Shown here piece after piece: positions 1 to 27,277 of a stretch of DNA of 64,000 nt. The stretch covers positions 626,001-690,000 of the forward strand of contig JALIZF010001907.1 of NCBI GenBank assembly GCA_029948255.1. Reading direction: 5' to 3'. The notes under the pieces were generated by a model. The model did not search any database. It had not been told where the DNA came from and saw only the letters and a list, made by a program, of their open reading frames with translations. Made by a program: the position numbers and the translations under genes. Position 1 is the first letter of the stretch, and each line of letters begins with the position of its first letter. The stretch is from Telmatactis stephensoni (lineage: Eukaryota; Cnidaria; Anthozoa; Actiniaria; Isophelliidae).

Positions 1-1225
1 GAATCTGGCAGAAATTATGCTGAGCAAAGAGTTTTCTGTTTTTATAATGGAACTATGACTCGAAAAAAGACGAAACGGTAAAATATAAGACCATATAACT
101 TACAGTTCTTCAAGATTTGCAAGTCTTTACGTGCTCTTCGATGAATCAGGCAGCGTTAAACATGGTGAATTGAAAGCCGTGTTTTTGGCTGAAGCTGAAG
201 TTTGAAAGAGGCTTACAGAATGAGGATTTTGCTGGTAAACGAGAAGCTGTCGATTTGAATTATCTATTGGCTGTTTACCAATAGCTTGTGCTAAAACATC
301 TCTTCACTGGCGTAGTTGGATTTTTACGAATAATGTACAAGTTGTCTCGTGGCGACGGTCAAGTTTGGAAATCTTCTTCTGTACATTGTACATGTCTTTG
401 TACGTAAGTAAGAAAAAAAACAAACTTTGTTTAATTAACTGACTGGCGTCGTTTGAAAATTAATGCTCAACCAAGTCGTTTTCTTTGAATATTTACACTT
501 TTTTGCTTGTGAAACTCAGTTTGTATTGTTTGTAAATTAAACTAAAATTGGAAAGATGGAAAGTCTTTTTTTTATATCTTTAAGTTTTGGTTTCCTTACT
601 AAAGTAAAATTTGTAGCCACACAAACTCATTCGTCAGAAAACCATGTCTTTATCGGTGAAAGCCATTTAGTTATCAACTCCATAACTCGAAGATAGCTTT
701 AATTCCTTTAATAGCCGAGGTTTTGCCCTTCCCATCAACCACACGTCATATTGGCTTTCTTGTTCATAGTTCTTCAACCGTAAAAGGGCAATGTTCATGT
801 CTTTTGTTCATCACAAAAACATGGAGCCCTTTGGAGCCCTTTCTAAAAATTAACATCCAAATTTCTTCTTCTATCAGTTAATAAGGGTATTTTTCCTATA
901 TGTTCAATTTTTCAAGCTGATTTTTACTTATTTTGTTGGGTTGTTTGTCACTGTCCCGGCATTTTCTACAAGCGGTGAAAAAAACGATAATTCAAAGCGA
1001 CGAAAAAAATCAACAAAAACAGATCACGATGTTTTAAAGTTTTCTGAAATGGAAAACACATGTTAGAGAAGGTTTTCTTGCATTTCTCTTGTCTATTTTT
1101 CGCCAAAAAACGATAAAAAAACAACTTCAAAAACCAAATCTCAACCACAGAATCAGCTTTTCCAATTTATTCACTTCCGGTCACTACGGTAATTTGTGCG
1201 CAAAGCTTCATGGGAAGCTCTGCCA
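1..1225. other. No gene recognised (left edge)
   Basis: AT-rich sequence without a convincing exon on either strand. It lies downstream of the partial ADAMTS copy 2, so it could be intron or 3' flank of that gene. I looked on the minus strand for the disintegrin, TSP1 and Cys-rich exons that copy 1 carries and found none. Confidence 0.4.
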
Positions 1226-1227
1226 AT

Positions 1228-1350
1228 CCTCCTTGATGGGGGGATAGCTTTGACGGTTGACGGTTAAAATTTTGCCTTTTTGACGGCTGACGATAAGAAA
1301 TTCGGTGTTTTGACGGTTAACGGTTAATTCTACTCTTTGACGGTTAAAAT
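1228..1350. repeat. GACGGTT-rich element, copy 1
   Basis: The motif GACGGTTGACGGTTAA and variants recur every 20-40 bases, separated by T-rich spacers. The same motif-rich element occurs at 2819-2936 and 41335-41566. The 41.3 kb copy has terminal inverted repeats, so the family is probably a short DNA-transposon derivative. This copy is the most degenerate. Confidence 0.5.
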
Positions 1351-1424
1351 AAGCCAATTAAATATTACTAACCAATAATTAACCATCAATGTTTATGAAA
1401 TTACATCGTTAGTTGTTACTGTAG

Positions 1425-1487
1425 TCTCCTTCGCAGGCATTATTAGTCTAGCTCCCAATGGGAGCTAGACTAATAACGGCTGCAAAG
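1425..1487. mobile_element. Short foldback, TAGTCTCC-type
   Basis: A compact inverted repeat: the left arm reads GTCTCCTTCGCAGGCATTAT and the right arm is its near complement ending in GCAAAGAC, with a tight stem around TTAGTCTAGCTCCC. A related foldback with TAGTCTCTCTCGC ends lies at 51628-51707. Confidence 0.45.
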
Positions 1488-1967
1488 ACTATTGTTACTG
1501 TTGCAACTTCTTGTCTAACTTGCCCGTTTCTAGTATTGCGATTTAATATTTGACCATTCGATATGGTGAAGGATTAGTTCCAGGCCCGTCGCCTTGGGTG
1601 GCTCGAAGGTTTAAACGAACGGTTTGAACTCCCCCCCTCCCCCTCCTCCCACAGAAAATAGCCGCTTAGCTTAGGATACTAGTACTTTTTCCTAAAGAAA
1701 CTAGGCACATTGTTGCGTTTCTCTCTAAATGAACTTTTGGTAAATGCTGGTGAATTATAGTTTTATCAAAAGTCCGAACTTTAGCTGTATATTTTAACGA
1801 TTTCTTAATTTTAACAACTGAAGTATTTTTCATCATTTTTTTATTCTTTCAATATTTTTCTGTTTCTCTCTTTTCTATCTCTCGTTTAGTTAACAACTAA
1901 TTCTGATTTTGAAACAGGGGAAAAGAAAAAAGAAAAAAAAAAAAAAAAGGAAAAAGGAAAAAAGGAT

Positions 1968-2053
1968 GGACCCCTAGCCGGTTTCGAACCCGACTTTTTC
2001 ATCTGCTCATTTGCTTCACACTTCAAGGGTTTTCCAACTGCGCCACGGGATCG
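1968..2053 (-). mobile_element. tRNA-derived SINE or pseudo-tRNA
   Basis: On the minus strand an A-box-like TGGCGCAGTTGG is followed by a B-box GGTTCGAAACC at tRNA-like spacing, with partly complementary ends (GATCCC and GGGGTC). The T-arm stem has mismatches and no normal anticodon arm can be drawn, so this is a tRNA-derived retroelement head or pseudogene rather than a working tRNA. A T-rich run follows it. Confidence 0.45.
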
Positions 2054-2592
2054 CGTAATTTGCACAACAATAGATAGCCAATTCAAAGAATACACTAGGT
2101 TATTTTGTCCTCCAAATCCCTTAGTAGTCCAGTTAGTCTAGTGGTAAGGTGCAGTCATTTACGGCCTAGGATCCGACTGTTTCCTCCCTCTTTGACCGCG
2201 AAGCTTGCTGCGTTCTACCGATAGCGCGGAAGGGGCCGAAATCTTCTTCCTATACGTAACATGCGATGATTCAGCAATTTGTCTGGATGCATGGTCGATT
2301 TTTTGGGGTTTTACATAAAATTAGCATACTAATTTCATTGGGTAACGGGTTCGAGTCCTGTCGGCGCCAACAACTTTTCTTTTTTTTTCTTTTTTTCTGT
2401 TTTTAATGGATTCTATTTCTCTTCTCTAATTTTTCTTGGCTTAAAATTCAGGTTTCAACGAAGAAAACTACATAAACTCTTTACATTAGCTTGATGCTTT
2501 CAAATTTTTGCGTAATTTAGAAAAACATGCACATTCCTTGAAATAAGAGTTATCTAAAAAAATTTATTCCACTTTCCAAAAGCCAGCGGTAC

Positions 2593-2695
2593 CTCTTATA
2601 CTTATACAGTTCATTCTGAAGCATTCACTATTCCCAGCCGACAATGGTAGAAATCCAACCTCCCCTATCAATATGCTTGCGACGAGCCAGCAGTT
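2593..2695 (-). pseudogene. Possible decayed Met-turn exon of ADAMTS copy 2
   Basis: The next exon of copy 2 should match copy 1 exon 11 (HD ligand, Met-turn, WSNCS). Here an AG acceptor and an AG|GT donor enclose 103 bases. One frame reads ISTIVG, like MSSTVAG. Another reads SAGNSECFRMNCISI, like AGGPNFFRWSNCSKTKI. The frame set by the preceding exon meets stop codons. This may be a frameshifted relic, or chance similarity. Confidence 0.22.
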
Positions 2696-2818
2696 CTGCG
2701 ACAACATGAAGTTCAGTATGGCTTTTATAAAGTTTGAACGGTATTGAAATAGTGAAATTGTTATAACGTCTTGACAAATACGCGCATTTGGAAAACATAA
2801 CTTAGAAAAATTGTTCCA

Positions 2819-2936
2819 GAGTGTATTTGACGGTTAATATTTTTGACGCTTGACGGTTAAAATTTCGCTCATTTGACGGTTGACGGTTATAATTTAGGCC
2901 GTTTGACGGTTGACGGTTAACCCCATTGACACCCTC
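2819..2936. repeat. GACGGTT-rich element, copy 2
   Basis: Repeats of TTGACGGTTGACGGTTA end at CCCCATTGACACCCTC, which matches the right terminus of the 41.3 kb copy. The left end (GAGTGTATTTGACGG) lacks the matching inverted terminus, so this copy looks truncated or internally deleted. Confidence 0.55.
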
Positions 2937-3035
2937 TAATGACCATAAAGTACCGCAAAAACAACAGTAAACCGTAAATAAACATGTAAAATTAGCAATC
3001 AACACTCAACGCCAAAAGAAATATGATGCGCTTAC

Positions 3036-3138
3036 TTGTGAGCTATTTCGTGCGCAAGAACTCCCCAAGACTGAAGTCCATTATCGCTAAAAATGTTAGC
3101 TGATACTCTACCACATATCGTATTCAGGGAAGCCAGTC
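3036..3138 (-). CDS. Copy 2 exon 10: zinc-binding helix HEIAH
   Basis: Exon of 103 bases with phase 1 start and phase 2 end. It reads G-LASLNTICG...SDNGLQSWGVLAHEIAH, parallel to copy 1 GLASYGNLCG...ADIGLQTAFKLAHEVAH. The HExxH histidines and glutamate needed for zinc binding and catalysis are present. The donor is CACAA|GTAAG. Confidence 0.8.
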
Positions 3139-6100
3139 CTGTTGAATAAAAAGATCCTATATGGTGATCAAATGCTATGTAATTACAACACCTAAGCTTA
3201 CATTACATCTAAAAAATTGCACAAGCATTGATAACGAGTAGTACTAGGCGCTGTTACACATTGCAAAGTTTCTGCAAATCGTCTTACAATAGCATTGTGA
3301 AACAAGTTGCACAACCCATTGCAGCGTATAACATGGCCTGTATCACTACAAATCATTGCGAGAAGACGACTGCAGTAACGTTTTTCGGCGGTGTGCTTGT
3401 AACACCCCTGCAATGCTTTGTGCAACTTGTTTCGTAACGCCATAACGAGATAAGTTGCAGACAAAATTGCACCATGTAAAACGGCGCCTGCCTGCACACT
3501 ACCAAGTGTGAGTACATTGTTGCAGTGCAAAAACGCGCGAGTAAATTTGCTCAATAACTATTTGCCTTGAAAACCTAGTCATTACCGATCACCTAAATGT
3601 CTAAGCATATCTCCCACCGGTCTACCCTTCCACTTTCCAAACACACACACATGATAAGAAGTCCAGCAATAACAACACCGCAAAAAGTTTTATCATAAAT
3701 AACTTTAAATGGATACAAACTTGAAATGGATACAAAACAAAATATGTACCTCCACCACTTGCAGATCTGTCGAAATAGAAATAAAATGATTTATTACGAC
3801 AACAAACTTTTGATTGGTTCGTGTAAAAGGGACCTTAAAGTCCAGCTTGAATGGAAAGTTAATGGGGCAATCGCAATTGCCTTGCTACCAATTTGCAGTC
3901 AAACGTATGCGCATGCGCGAGATTTCGCGGCATCACGCGCGTCCGCGCGTCCTTCACCACAGGAATCCCAAGCAATTTTTAGAATTGTTTTCTTTAGATT
4001 TGCCCATATCATATCTTTGAGCTTAGTTTGGAGCACGTGTGCACACGGGAAAGTACTTGGTGCAAAAGCTGAGGTTTTTCGGACTAAGGTTGGTTTCTGT
4101 GGCTTGAGTTTCGCGAGAAAAAATTGTTCGTTTCACTGAGGACTGGGTACGAGTGCCTTAAATTTTGCTGATGACAAGGACCAAACTCACACTAGGCCAG
4201 AAAGAGCACATCGAGCTTTACAACAATTTCCGAATTTGGCTGTTAATCGGATCAATATTCGACTGAATCCTTAACAGCCAATTCAAAAATGCTAGAATTT
4301 ACAAAGAAATGTAATGATTGTTAGCGGACAAATATCGCCGACAAATGTCATACAACCATACATTTCTTTGTAAATTCTACCATATTAGAACGGCTTGTAA
4401 AACGTTCAATATTGGACCAATTAACACCAAACGTCAGGATTTTTATAGCTCGATGTTCTCTTTTTGACTATATAAGTCTTGTGTTGCCATCAGCAAAATT
4501 TGAGGCACTCGTACCCAGTCCTCACGGTATGAAAGTGGCTTATAAAAGGCACGCATCCGTGGTACATTGGCCCCGATGACTTTTGCTACAATTTTTTTTG
4601 CGCGTAACGTTACAGAGTTAGAAGTTGATTCCAGTTCTAAAACTGTTGATAAAATTTTCGATCAACTCAAAAATGAATCTGAAGATGATTGTTACCTCAT
4701 CATAGAAGCAATATCAAAGTGTTTAGGATCGCTGTCTGAACCAGGGTTATTACGCCTCACCCATCTCTCTAAGGCATTAAGTTGAGTCTTTAAGTCCAAA
4801 CTTGTGGCATTGAGCTGATAAAATACGAAAGATTGTAAAACCACAGGAAGACCAATTCAGTAGTTCAGCTTACTAGCAACAGGGAGTCCAAGCTGCATGA
4901 GGACTTTACTTGGTAAGCTGAGCTCTGGTTAAACACAGGGAGACCAATCTACAGCTATTTCATTAGTCCATTCCAAAATTTGAATGTAGAGTTTGTTCGA
5001 AATTAGTTTAATGAGTAGCTCTGGTTTGTATTTGAAAATTAAACACAGGAAACCCAAGATATATAGATGTATTAAAGATTAAAGTGAGCAAGAAAAAAGT
5101 CTAAAGACGGATTAAATTTTGTTTAACTTTTAAAATTTTCAACAATATTCATGTTGGGTTACCTGTGTCAAAATTAATTTACCTGGTTATTGGGTATAAC
5201 CACCAGTCTTGTTACCACTAATGTGATTTTGTTCTCACCAATTGTCGCGTCTTGAAAAGCTTGAGCAGCCTTACAAAACAAAACACAAAGTACACTTTCA
5301 CGTACTATGAACAGACGAAATAGATTTTGCGAACGCGACGCGACGAGAGAACAAGACATGAAATGATGAAAGTTCGTTGCGTGACTACCGTGACGATGTC
5401 GCTACGTCACGTTCAAGACGCTAATCCACTTGTTTTATGTCCTCTTCTTAACGTCGGTGACGTCAACGGTCATTTCGAACAAAATTCGTCAGCGCACGCG
5501 GCGTCTTCGTTTCCGTCACGTCGCACTAAATCAGTCTAATAACAGGAAGTTACGCCATCGCGCGCGATGGTAGTGAACACTTACAATGTTTGATACTGTG
5601 AGCAGCAAGTTCGCTGTGAGGTTACCGTACTTTTCAGCGACTTTCTCAACTGTAGTGAGGGCAAGCTCTAGATAGTACTTCTTGGTCTTGTTGTTTTGGA
5701 CAAGCTCGTCGTTGTCAGCAAAGGTGCTGTCTTTTTCATCTTCGGTGCGATAAACTGTGGAATAACAGAGAAACCAGATAAGAATTCCCCTATGGGTTTC
5801 CTGTGTTGGTAGCACAAGTTTTCTATACGCACATTCTTGTTCTAATTATTAACTCTGTAGTCTTACCAATGTCATCGAACAACACATTCCTTGGATCACT
5901 ATTTTCTGGTGATTTGTAGATAAAGTGTGGAATGCGACTATCAGAGCTTTTTGACTTTTGATTTGGGGCAGGATGGATGTAAAGGGTTTCACCATTTAGG
6001 ACAATTTTACCAGACTGAAAGAACAACAGAAAAATAGAAATAAAATGAAACTTAAAACTTAAGACTGAGATGCAGTTGTTTTATATCCACAAAAAGGGAA

Positions 6101-7946
6101 ATAATGACATTCAACGACCATGCCTTTTCCTTGGCAGGCTGATGCTGCACACTATAGCTCCTGCCCTTTAACTAAACTACCCGTCACAGAGAAATTTTCA
6201 AACATTAAGTCAAAAGACTAAATAAACAGTTCTTACCAAAGCTCCATGGTTGCTTATAGCAACAGTAGATCCCGGATGATCTCTCACTCGTCCAGTGTAG
6301 TGAGTCCTGGGTTCTACTGGTGTTCGTTTCACTTTGCCATCAGCGTAAGACTCTAACACAAGTCCTGGAGGAACCAAATCTTTATTCTCTCGTAGATTCA
6401 AGTGTAGTGTTTTACCAAAGGCCTTCAGTGAGTAGTGATGTTCATCAGAGCTCTCTGCGTTACGTCTGACACGATGGCTACTGCGCAGGTCATGAGTGAG
6501 AAACTGGCCGTCAGCGGTGGACTGGTAAGGGTACGTGACGTCATAGTCAGCTGGTACTTTAAGGACGAAAAGTGTGAGTTATTCACATGAATATTCACAT
6601 TGATAGTCATTAGAGATAGTGGCTTATAATTACCTTCATCAAATAAAGAACCTTGAAACTCTTTCAAAGTCTGTTGGATTCAATATTCAGTAGTCAATAC
6701 ATGATTGGTTGTAATAAGCAATTCAGCCTGCTTCCCAAAAACTACCATCCATTCACACATGCACCGCCTTCTCCGAAACGTATCTCCCCACCCCATCCCC
6801 CACAATACCCACATGTCTTCACAAGTACCCCCCCCCCCCCTAAACAGACACTAATACAGCAGCCCTCCCCTCTCATACATACACATATACTCACAATCAC
6901 TTGCTGGTACATCTCAATTAAGTAACAATGCGTGTAAAAAGTAGGCAACTAATGTTCCGATGCATTTCATTTTCCCCATTTAAGAATCTTTGGATTTTTA
7001 GGCTGAGAATATGTCAACCTATGAACAACATGTTATTGAAATAAAATGCGCTAAAACTCTATTTAACAGGGAAGTTGCTTTTGTGTGAAAAGCTTTCATC
7101 CAATCATGAGATTCCAAAACAATAGCCAATTTTCCATGTTCCCCACATAGAACTTTTGTTGCATTTTAAACTCAGAAAATTTTTAACCAAGAGGAAGTCA
7201 AGTACTAGTGAACTAGGGAGAAATTAATGTAATAACTGATGAAGATATGTTGAATTTTCATGTTTTAGCCAATGAGATGGATGGATTAAACAATATAATT
7301 AGCACCTTTCTGCATTCCGTGCATTAGTGATGCCTACCTCTTTATGTACATAGTTAAGTCCAAGTATTGGTTCAGTTTCCCGGTTCAGTTTGCTTAAGTA
7401 TGGAGAGATTTCATGGCAGTCATGTTTGTGGGCAAGAAGTGTACAATAGAAAGTTTTTGAATAACAATAATAATTTTATTTCTCTTGGGAGAAAATCACT
7501 ATTATTTTGACCACAAACATGTCTGCCGTGAAATCCCTCTATTCCCTTCATTACCGCTACGCCTGACAAAATCATCTTTAACTTACGTACATTCAAATCC
7601 AATCTTTTTGGGTTGGACTTTGCTGCTTTGGTGGGCAAAGCTTGAAGATAAAAATGTTACTATGAAGAATTATGTCGTTTGTAAACCAAATACAAATGGG
7701 AAACAAAGAGTAATTTCTTATGAGGTCATCCATATAGGATCAAAAATGTACACTTAGGATATCAACTATACTCTTTAATCCTTTAAATCTTCCAATTACG
7801 TTGAAAAGTTAAACGAAGCTAATTTTCCAAGTCCACATATTTTACTTTCGTTTCGGTTTACTTTGCATTAATTTCAAAACTGAATTCTAACTTAGCTTAC
7901 CTGTACATAGGACGATACTCAAGACAAGTTGATAAGTGAGCTGCAT
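3036..7946 (-). CDS. ADAMTS-type metalloprotease copy 2, 5' half
   Basis: Secreted zinc metalloprotease of the reprolysin (M12B) ADAMTS type, partial. Exons in transcription order: 7901-7946, 7591-7622 (tentative), 6634-6670, 6237-6556, 5867-6014, 5585-5754, 5183-5269, 4696-4814, 3750-3766 (17 bases), 3036-3138. All boundaries are AG/GT and, given the tentative exon 2, all phases join (about 359 residues). The start is the first ATG of a hydrophobic signal peptide (MQLTYQLVLSIVLC). The order and phases match copy 1 exon by exon. The last exon ends in the zinc helix HEIAH, with N expected across the next junction. No furin RxKR is seen, although copy 1 has one in the matching exon. The remaining catalytic residues and ancillary domains were not found downstream, so the gene may be truncated or decayed. 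Confidence 0.78.
3247..3488. mobile_element. MITE, GGCGCTGTTACA family
   Basis: Terminal inverted repeats GGCGCTGTTACA and a degenerate TGTAAAACGGCGCC flank an internal palindrome around CAAGTTGCACAA. The same family occurs at 22029-22389, which shares GCGCTGTTACA, TGTGCAA and AACTTGTTTCG motifs. It sits in an intron of ADAMTS copy 2; the other copy sits in an intron of ADAMTS copy 1. It has no coding capacity. Confidence 0.65.
3750..3766 (-). CDS. Copy 2 17-base micro-exon
   Basis: Bracketed by a strong acceptor (TTTCGACAG) and donor (GTACAT). It is exactly 17 bases and has the same phases (2 in, 1 out) as the 17-base micro-exon of copy 1 at 22418-22434. It encodes SASGG against GGSVI in copy 1, just ahead of the LAS...CG segment that leads into the zinc helix. 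Confidence 0.72.
4138..4523. mobile_element. MITE, GAGGACTGGGTACGAGTGCC family
   Basis: Long inverted arms: the left begins GAGGACTGGGTACGAGTGCC and the right ends GGCACTCGTACCCAGTCCTC. A second nested stem is built on AGAATTTACAAAGAAATG. It lies in the copy 2 intron between exons 8 and 9. No open reading frame of note. Confidence 0.7.
6237..6556 (-). CDS. Copy 2 exon 4: prodomain, near-identical to copy 1
   Basis: 320-base exon encoding most of the reprolysin prodomain (LHLNLRENKDLVPPGLV, then GRVRDHPGSTVAIS). Against copy 1 exon 4 (25403-25719) I count about 14 substitutions and one codon insertion, with a block of about 140 bases identical. Neighbouring exons share only about 40% of residues or less. 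See the finding on exon-limited homogenisation. Confidence 0.9.
7399..7542. mobile_element. MITE, TAGAGGGATTTCA family, copy a
   Basis: Ends read GAGATTTCATGGCAG and CTGCCGTGAAATCCCTC, inverted terminal repeats of about 30 bases including ACATGTTTGTGG. Related copies are at 18026-18151, 47575-47710 and 55028-55130. Outer TA bases would fit a TA target duplication, as in Tc1/mariner- or PIF-type elements, but this was not tested. Confidence 0.75.
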
Positions 7947-9348
7947 CTTGGACTAAAATGAGAAACACAGAAAAGAAAACAGCATAGAAGTAAAGAGATA
8001 AATCAGTTGGAGGCGGTATTCGTTCCCTGTTAATTGGAGGTCATCCATGGGAAGGAAAATACGTGATTGGAGCTGGAATTGGACAAATATTACCAAATTT
8101 AGTGCGCGCCCGGCAGACTCTCCAAACAACTTTCACTTAAGATAAATCAATAGAATTCAGCTTTTTGTACATGTTGTGTACAAAGTATATAATAAAAAGC
8201 ATTATATCACCAAACAATGTAGGCTGCAGCCTCACAGTTAGTTAGTTCAGGAGGCATCCCCATTGTGCGAGCATAAAGCCTTTTGGGAAAACATCTCGTG
8301 CTTCAAAAGGGGGCTGTTCAGAAGGACTAAAAATTTACTTAAGAATAAAGCTGCAGTACTTTAAAAAAAAAGGGAGCGCAAAGTTTGTTCAGCCGGTTTC
8401 AGTTCACTGCATGGCAATCTTTCGTTAAAACATAGTTAATTAACTTTGGTTAAAACCTCAGTATACTGTTATTTTCTTTCGTTTTCATTTTCCTGAGATT
8501 GTCGGCAAAAATAAGGGCCTTACCTAATAATGGACTGAAAGTCCTGCCGATCCAAGATTAATGATAAAATGGCCCGTGCGTGTCCTGCTATTTAAAGCAT
8601 CCAACTAAAGCCACTAAATAGTCTGTAATTAAAAGCTTTACAATGATCTATTCCAAAGGAACATTTTGACAAAGGCAATTAATGAAATACACGGTATTTA
8701 CAGGACAGAATAGGAGTTTTTCCAATACATGCACATTTGGTTTTTGTCTCAACAAAATGATATTCGACAGTTTATTCCACCCTATAGAAAGTCTTTTCGG
8801 TCTGATGTCAAGCGTGGATCTAACGTTGCGTGAGTTAAACACTATTGCACAAACAAAACATAATTAAGCTTTATCTTCGGTTCAATCATACAAAACGACA
8901 AAGTTAACTAATTTTAGCGAACTTGTGGTTAAAGAAAAAAAAAAAAAAAGAAAAAGAAAAAGAAAAAGAAAGACGAAAGGAAAGGAAAAAAGGAAAAGTC
9001 AAGAGAAGAAAGATTAGAACCAGAACTGATCAAGGACAGGTGCCGATTTGTAAAAGTAAACTGAGAAAGATAACGTATCAAATGATTTCAAATAGAGATA
9101 GATAATTAAGTCCCTCTCCGAGTCGGCTGCCCTCAATAACACTGATCCACAATGACTTTTCACTTGTTAATGACTAACCACAAAAAGTGAATATCAGAAA
9201 AGCTTAAAGGAATACTCTTTACCCCAGAACTTTATTCTTTATGATTTGATATGTATTATGTTAAGATCAGTTCGTTGCGGTTTTAGGGTATCTGTTACAG
9301 AGTTGCATGACTTGCTGGGACTGGCTCATTGTTACCATGAGTTGTGTC
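7947..9348. other. Intergenic, 5' of ADAMTS copy 2
   Basis: No coding exon recognised. On the minus strand a pyrimidine tract ending TTTTAG lies just before the copy 2 ATG, which would allow a 5' UTR intron with a leader exon in this stretch. A purine run lies near 8935-8995. Confidence 0.35.
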
Positions 9349-9628
9349 AGGGGCGGTGCAGACGGGGGGGAAGGGGGGGGAGGGGGGGGGGGGCTGGAGC
9401 CCCCCAGCTTTTTCAAAAGATTGTGAGGTTTTTGTTAGAGATATCAAATCAGCAAAATAGAGTAAACGAGGAATGTGAATACAGGTACTCTATGTGACAC
9501 AGAGCTGAATAAAGCTGATTATATTAACGGCAAAATTGTTTCTGGACTGATATTATTAAACCTACAAATTTAAGCCCCCCCCTCCCCACCACACACACAC
9601 ACACTTCAAAAAACGCTGCGCCGCCCCT
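9349..9628. mobile_element. MITE, AGGGGCGGTGCAG ends
   Basis: Terminal repeats AGGGGCGGTGCAG and CTGCGCCGCCCCT face each other across 280 bases. G-runs near the left end and C-runs near the right end extend the inverted symmetry (GGGGG..GCTGGAGCCCCCC against AAGCCCCCCCCTCCCC). No coding content. Confidence 0.6.
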
Positions 9629-9786
9629 ATGTGCTGATTATATCTCGTTAACGTTGCCCCTTGCGGGACTCTTTATTAATTACAGAGAATATCATGTTTT
9701 CTAAACAGCATTTGAATGAGTAGATTAGATATCACGGTACTCTTAATTCTGCACCTGGATGCCTGATCGAGCCTAGCTAGGGATAT

Positions 9787-9796
9787 TGACTGACTA

Positions 9797-9829
<33 letters not shown>

Positions 9830-9999
9830 GTGACTGACTAACTGACTGACTGACTGACTGACTGAATGACTGAATGACTGAATGACTGAATGACTGAATG
9901 ACTGAATGACTAACTGAATGGCTGACTGACTGACTGACTGATTGACTGAATGACTGACTGACCAACTGACTGACTCACTGACTGACTGTCTGACTGACT
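9787..9999. repeat. (ACTG)n microsatellite
   Basis: Over 200 bases of ACTG units with interspersed AATG variants. Open frames across it (all Ser, Gln, Val) are repeat artefacts. Confidence 0.95.
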
Positions 10000-10333
10000 G
10001 CACTGCTTCGATACGAACATCAAGACGACCAAATTGACATTATTGCAGGTTTTTAATTATCTTTTGAAATTATGACATTATTGTAATATTTCATAATCCC
10101 TTAACTCACCAGCCACATTCAAATATATAAATATTCATTTAGTTCTATTTTAATAAATATATTAAGTTAGATATAATAGCTATGATTCTTCAAGGGTTTT
10201 TCACCTAGAATGTGTCAATACTGTGGAAAAAACAAACGGAAGTTAGTTCATATTTGAGGATATTTTTGTCCTTTAATAAGGACTATCGAATATTTCAATA
10301 CGTAATCTATAACTACAAAATTCTAGCTTGTAT

Positions 10334-10668
10334 TGCATCCGGACTTATTTCTCGTTTACCGTCTGCGAAACAGCGCCAGAAACTATGTTCTGGACCCCCT
10401 GCGACTTATACGATTATATATAATAGATTCTAATTGGTTCTCAGTGATGCTCATTCTTACACGAGTTTCCATTGGATATCGGTACCGACGCGCGTGGTTC
10501 CAATTTCGCGCCAAACTTCGATTATCCAATGGTAGTTCGTATAAGAATGAGCATCACTGAGAACCAATCAGAATCTATTATATACAATCGCGTAAGTCGT
10601 AGGGGGTCCACAACACGGTTTTTTTGGCACTGTTTCGCAGACGCAAACGAGAAATAAGTCCAGATGCA
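10334..10668. mobile_element. MITE, TGCATCCGGACTTATTTCTC ends
   Basis: Very long inverted arms. The left runs from TGCATCCGGACTTATTTCTC through GGTTCTCAGTGATGCTCATT; the right arm returns the same motifs in reverse, ending GAGAAATAAGTCCAGATGCA. Only about 75 bases lie between the arms, so this is a foldback or MITE copy. Confidence 0.75.
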
Positions 10669-10863
10669 TCACAGAATACAAAATTATTGCGGCTATCGAT
10701 GTTATAAGTTGCCATGGCTTTACAAAAAATGAAAAATGTTATCAAAAGTCAGTGCAAGTCGCTAGATGTTCAAACAAGAAGCACACCAAACTTAATTATA
10801 CAAAGGCTTTGCACTTTAACTGAGAATTTTGTCATGCGCAGTGTCAGGTCCAATTAAAACTCG

Positions 10864-10925
10864 TTCATTCTCGTACCCAGAGCACCTTGAGGAACGACGG
10901 CCGAGGTGCTCTGGGTACGAGAATG
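10864..10925. repeat. Small palindrome around CTCGTACCCAGAGCACC
   Basis: Inverted repeat of about 24 bases (CATTCTCGTACCCAGAGCACC and its complement) with a short spacer. The CTCGTACCCAG core also appears at the ends of the 4138-4523 MITE, so this may be a solo pair of termini of a related family. Confidence 0.5.
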
Positions 10926-11008
10926 AAACTCGTTAAACTCTAACCTGTCAATGACAAATTGTCTAGTTAAAGCTACTTTATTCTAACTTTTTTTTTTGTA
11001 ATTCTAAT

Positions 11009-11024
11009 TTTATTTATTTATTTA
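11009..11024 (-). promoter_or_regulatory. Candidate polyadenylation signals for ADAMTS copy 1
   Basis: Overlapping AATAAA hexamers (AATAAATAAATAAATAAA) on the minus strand, about 280 bases after the stop codon of copy 1. Position and strand fit a 3' end signal; no direct evidence of use. Confidence 0.4.
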
Positions 11025-11300
11025 TTTTTTGGCGAGACAATATTTCGCGAGGCTTTAGTTTCATGGTTTCAGAAAGATAAAATCAAAAAAGGGCATAAAA
11101 TTTCGCGAAACCAGTGGCAACATTTTTCTTTCTTTTCTCTAAGAAACTCAAAATTAACTCTACAAACAGGAGCAAGGCAGTATTAATTTTTCACGATTTC
11201 ACACAATCGCGCCGGAAAATCGCAAAATTAAAGGCGTGAGAAAATAAGTACAATTCTAAAGGTATCCAAATAGACCTTTTACTTACTTCGATGCGAAGAG

Positions 11301-27166
<15,866 letters not shown>

Positions 27167-27268
27167 TCTATATCCTGAGGTTTTTCCTAAAACTTGTAAA
27201 GTGTGGCTCGGTACTTGTTGTTGTATAGACGATAGAAACTTTTAAAATGTCTTAGTGAGTACTAGTGA

Positions 27269-27277
27269 CTTTATATA
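27269..27277 (-). promoter_or_regulatory. TATA box of ADAMTS copy 1
   Basis: TATATAAAG on the minus strand, about 105 bases before the ATG at 27166. A start site 25-30 bases downstream would leave a 5' UTR of about 80 bases in the same exon as the signal peptide. Confidence 0.6.

Noticed and set aside
2125..2375. tRNA with a very long intron (TAGTCTAGTGGT near 2136 and GGTTCGAGTCC near 2347)
   Set aside because: The outer ends do not pair, and about 200 bases separate the two boxes; likely chance or retroelement parts.
4567..4785. Plus-strand frame of 72 residues
   Set aside because: It overlaps the minus-strand ADAMTS copy 2 exon 4696-4814, which matches copy 1 in phase and neighbours; the plus frame is a shadow.
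5327..5539. Plus-strand frame near 5.4 kb
   Set aside because: It lies in the intron between copy 2 exons 6 and 7; no recognisable protein features.
7399..7638. The whole MITE region as an exon of ADAMTS copy 2
   Set aside because: Only the 32-base segment at 7591-7622 outside the MITE fits the required phase; even that is tentative because a stronger-looking donor (GTAAGT) 4 bases on would break the frame.
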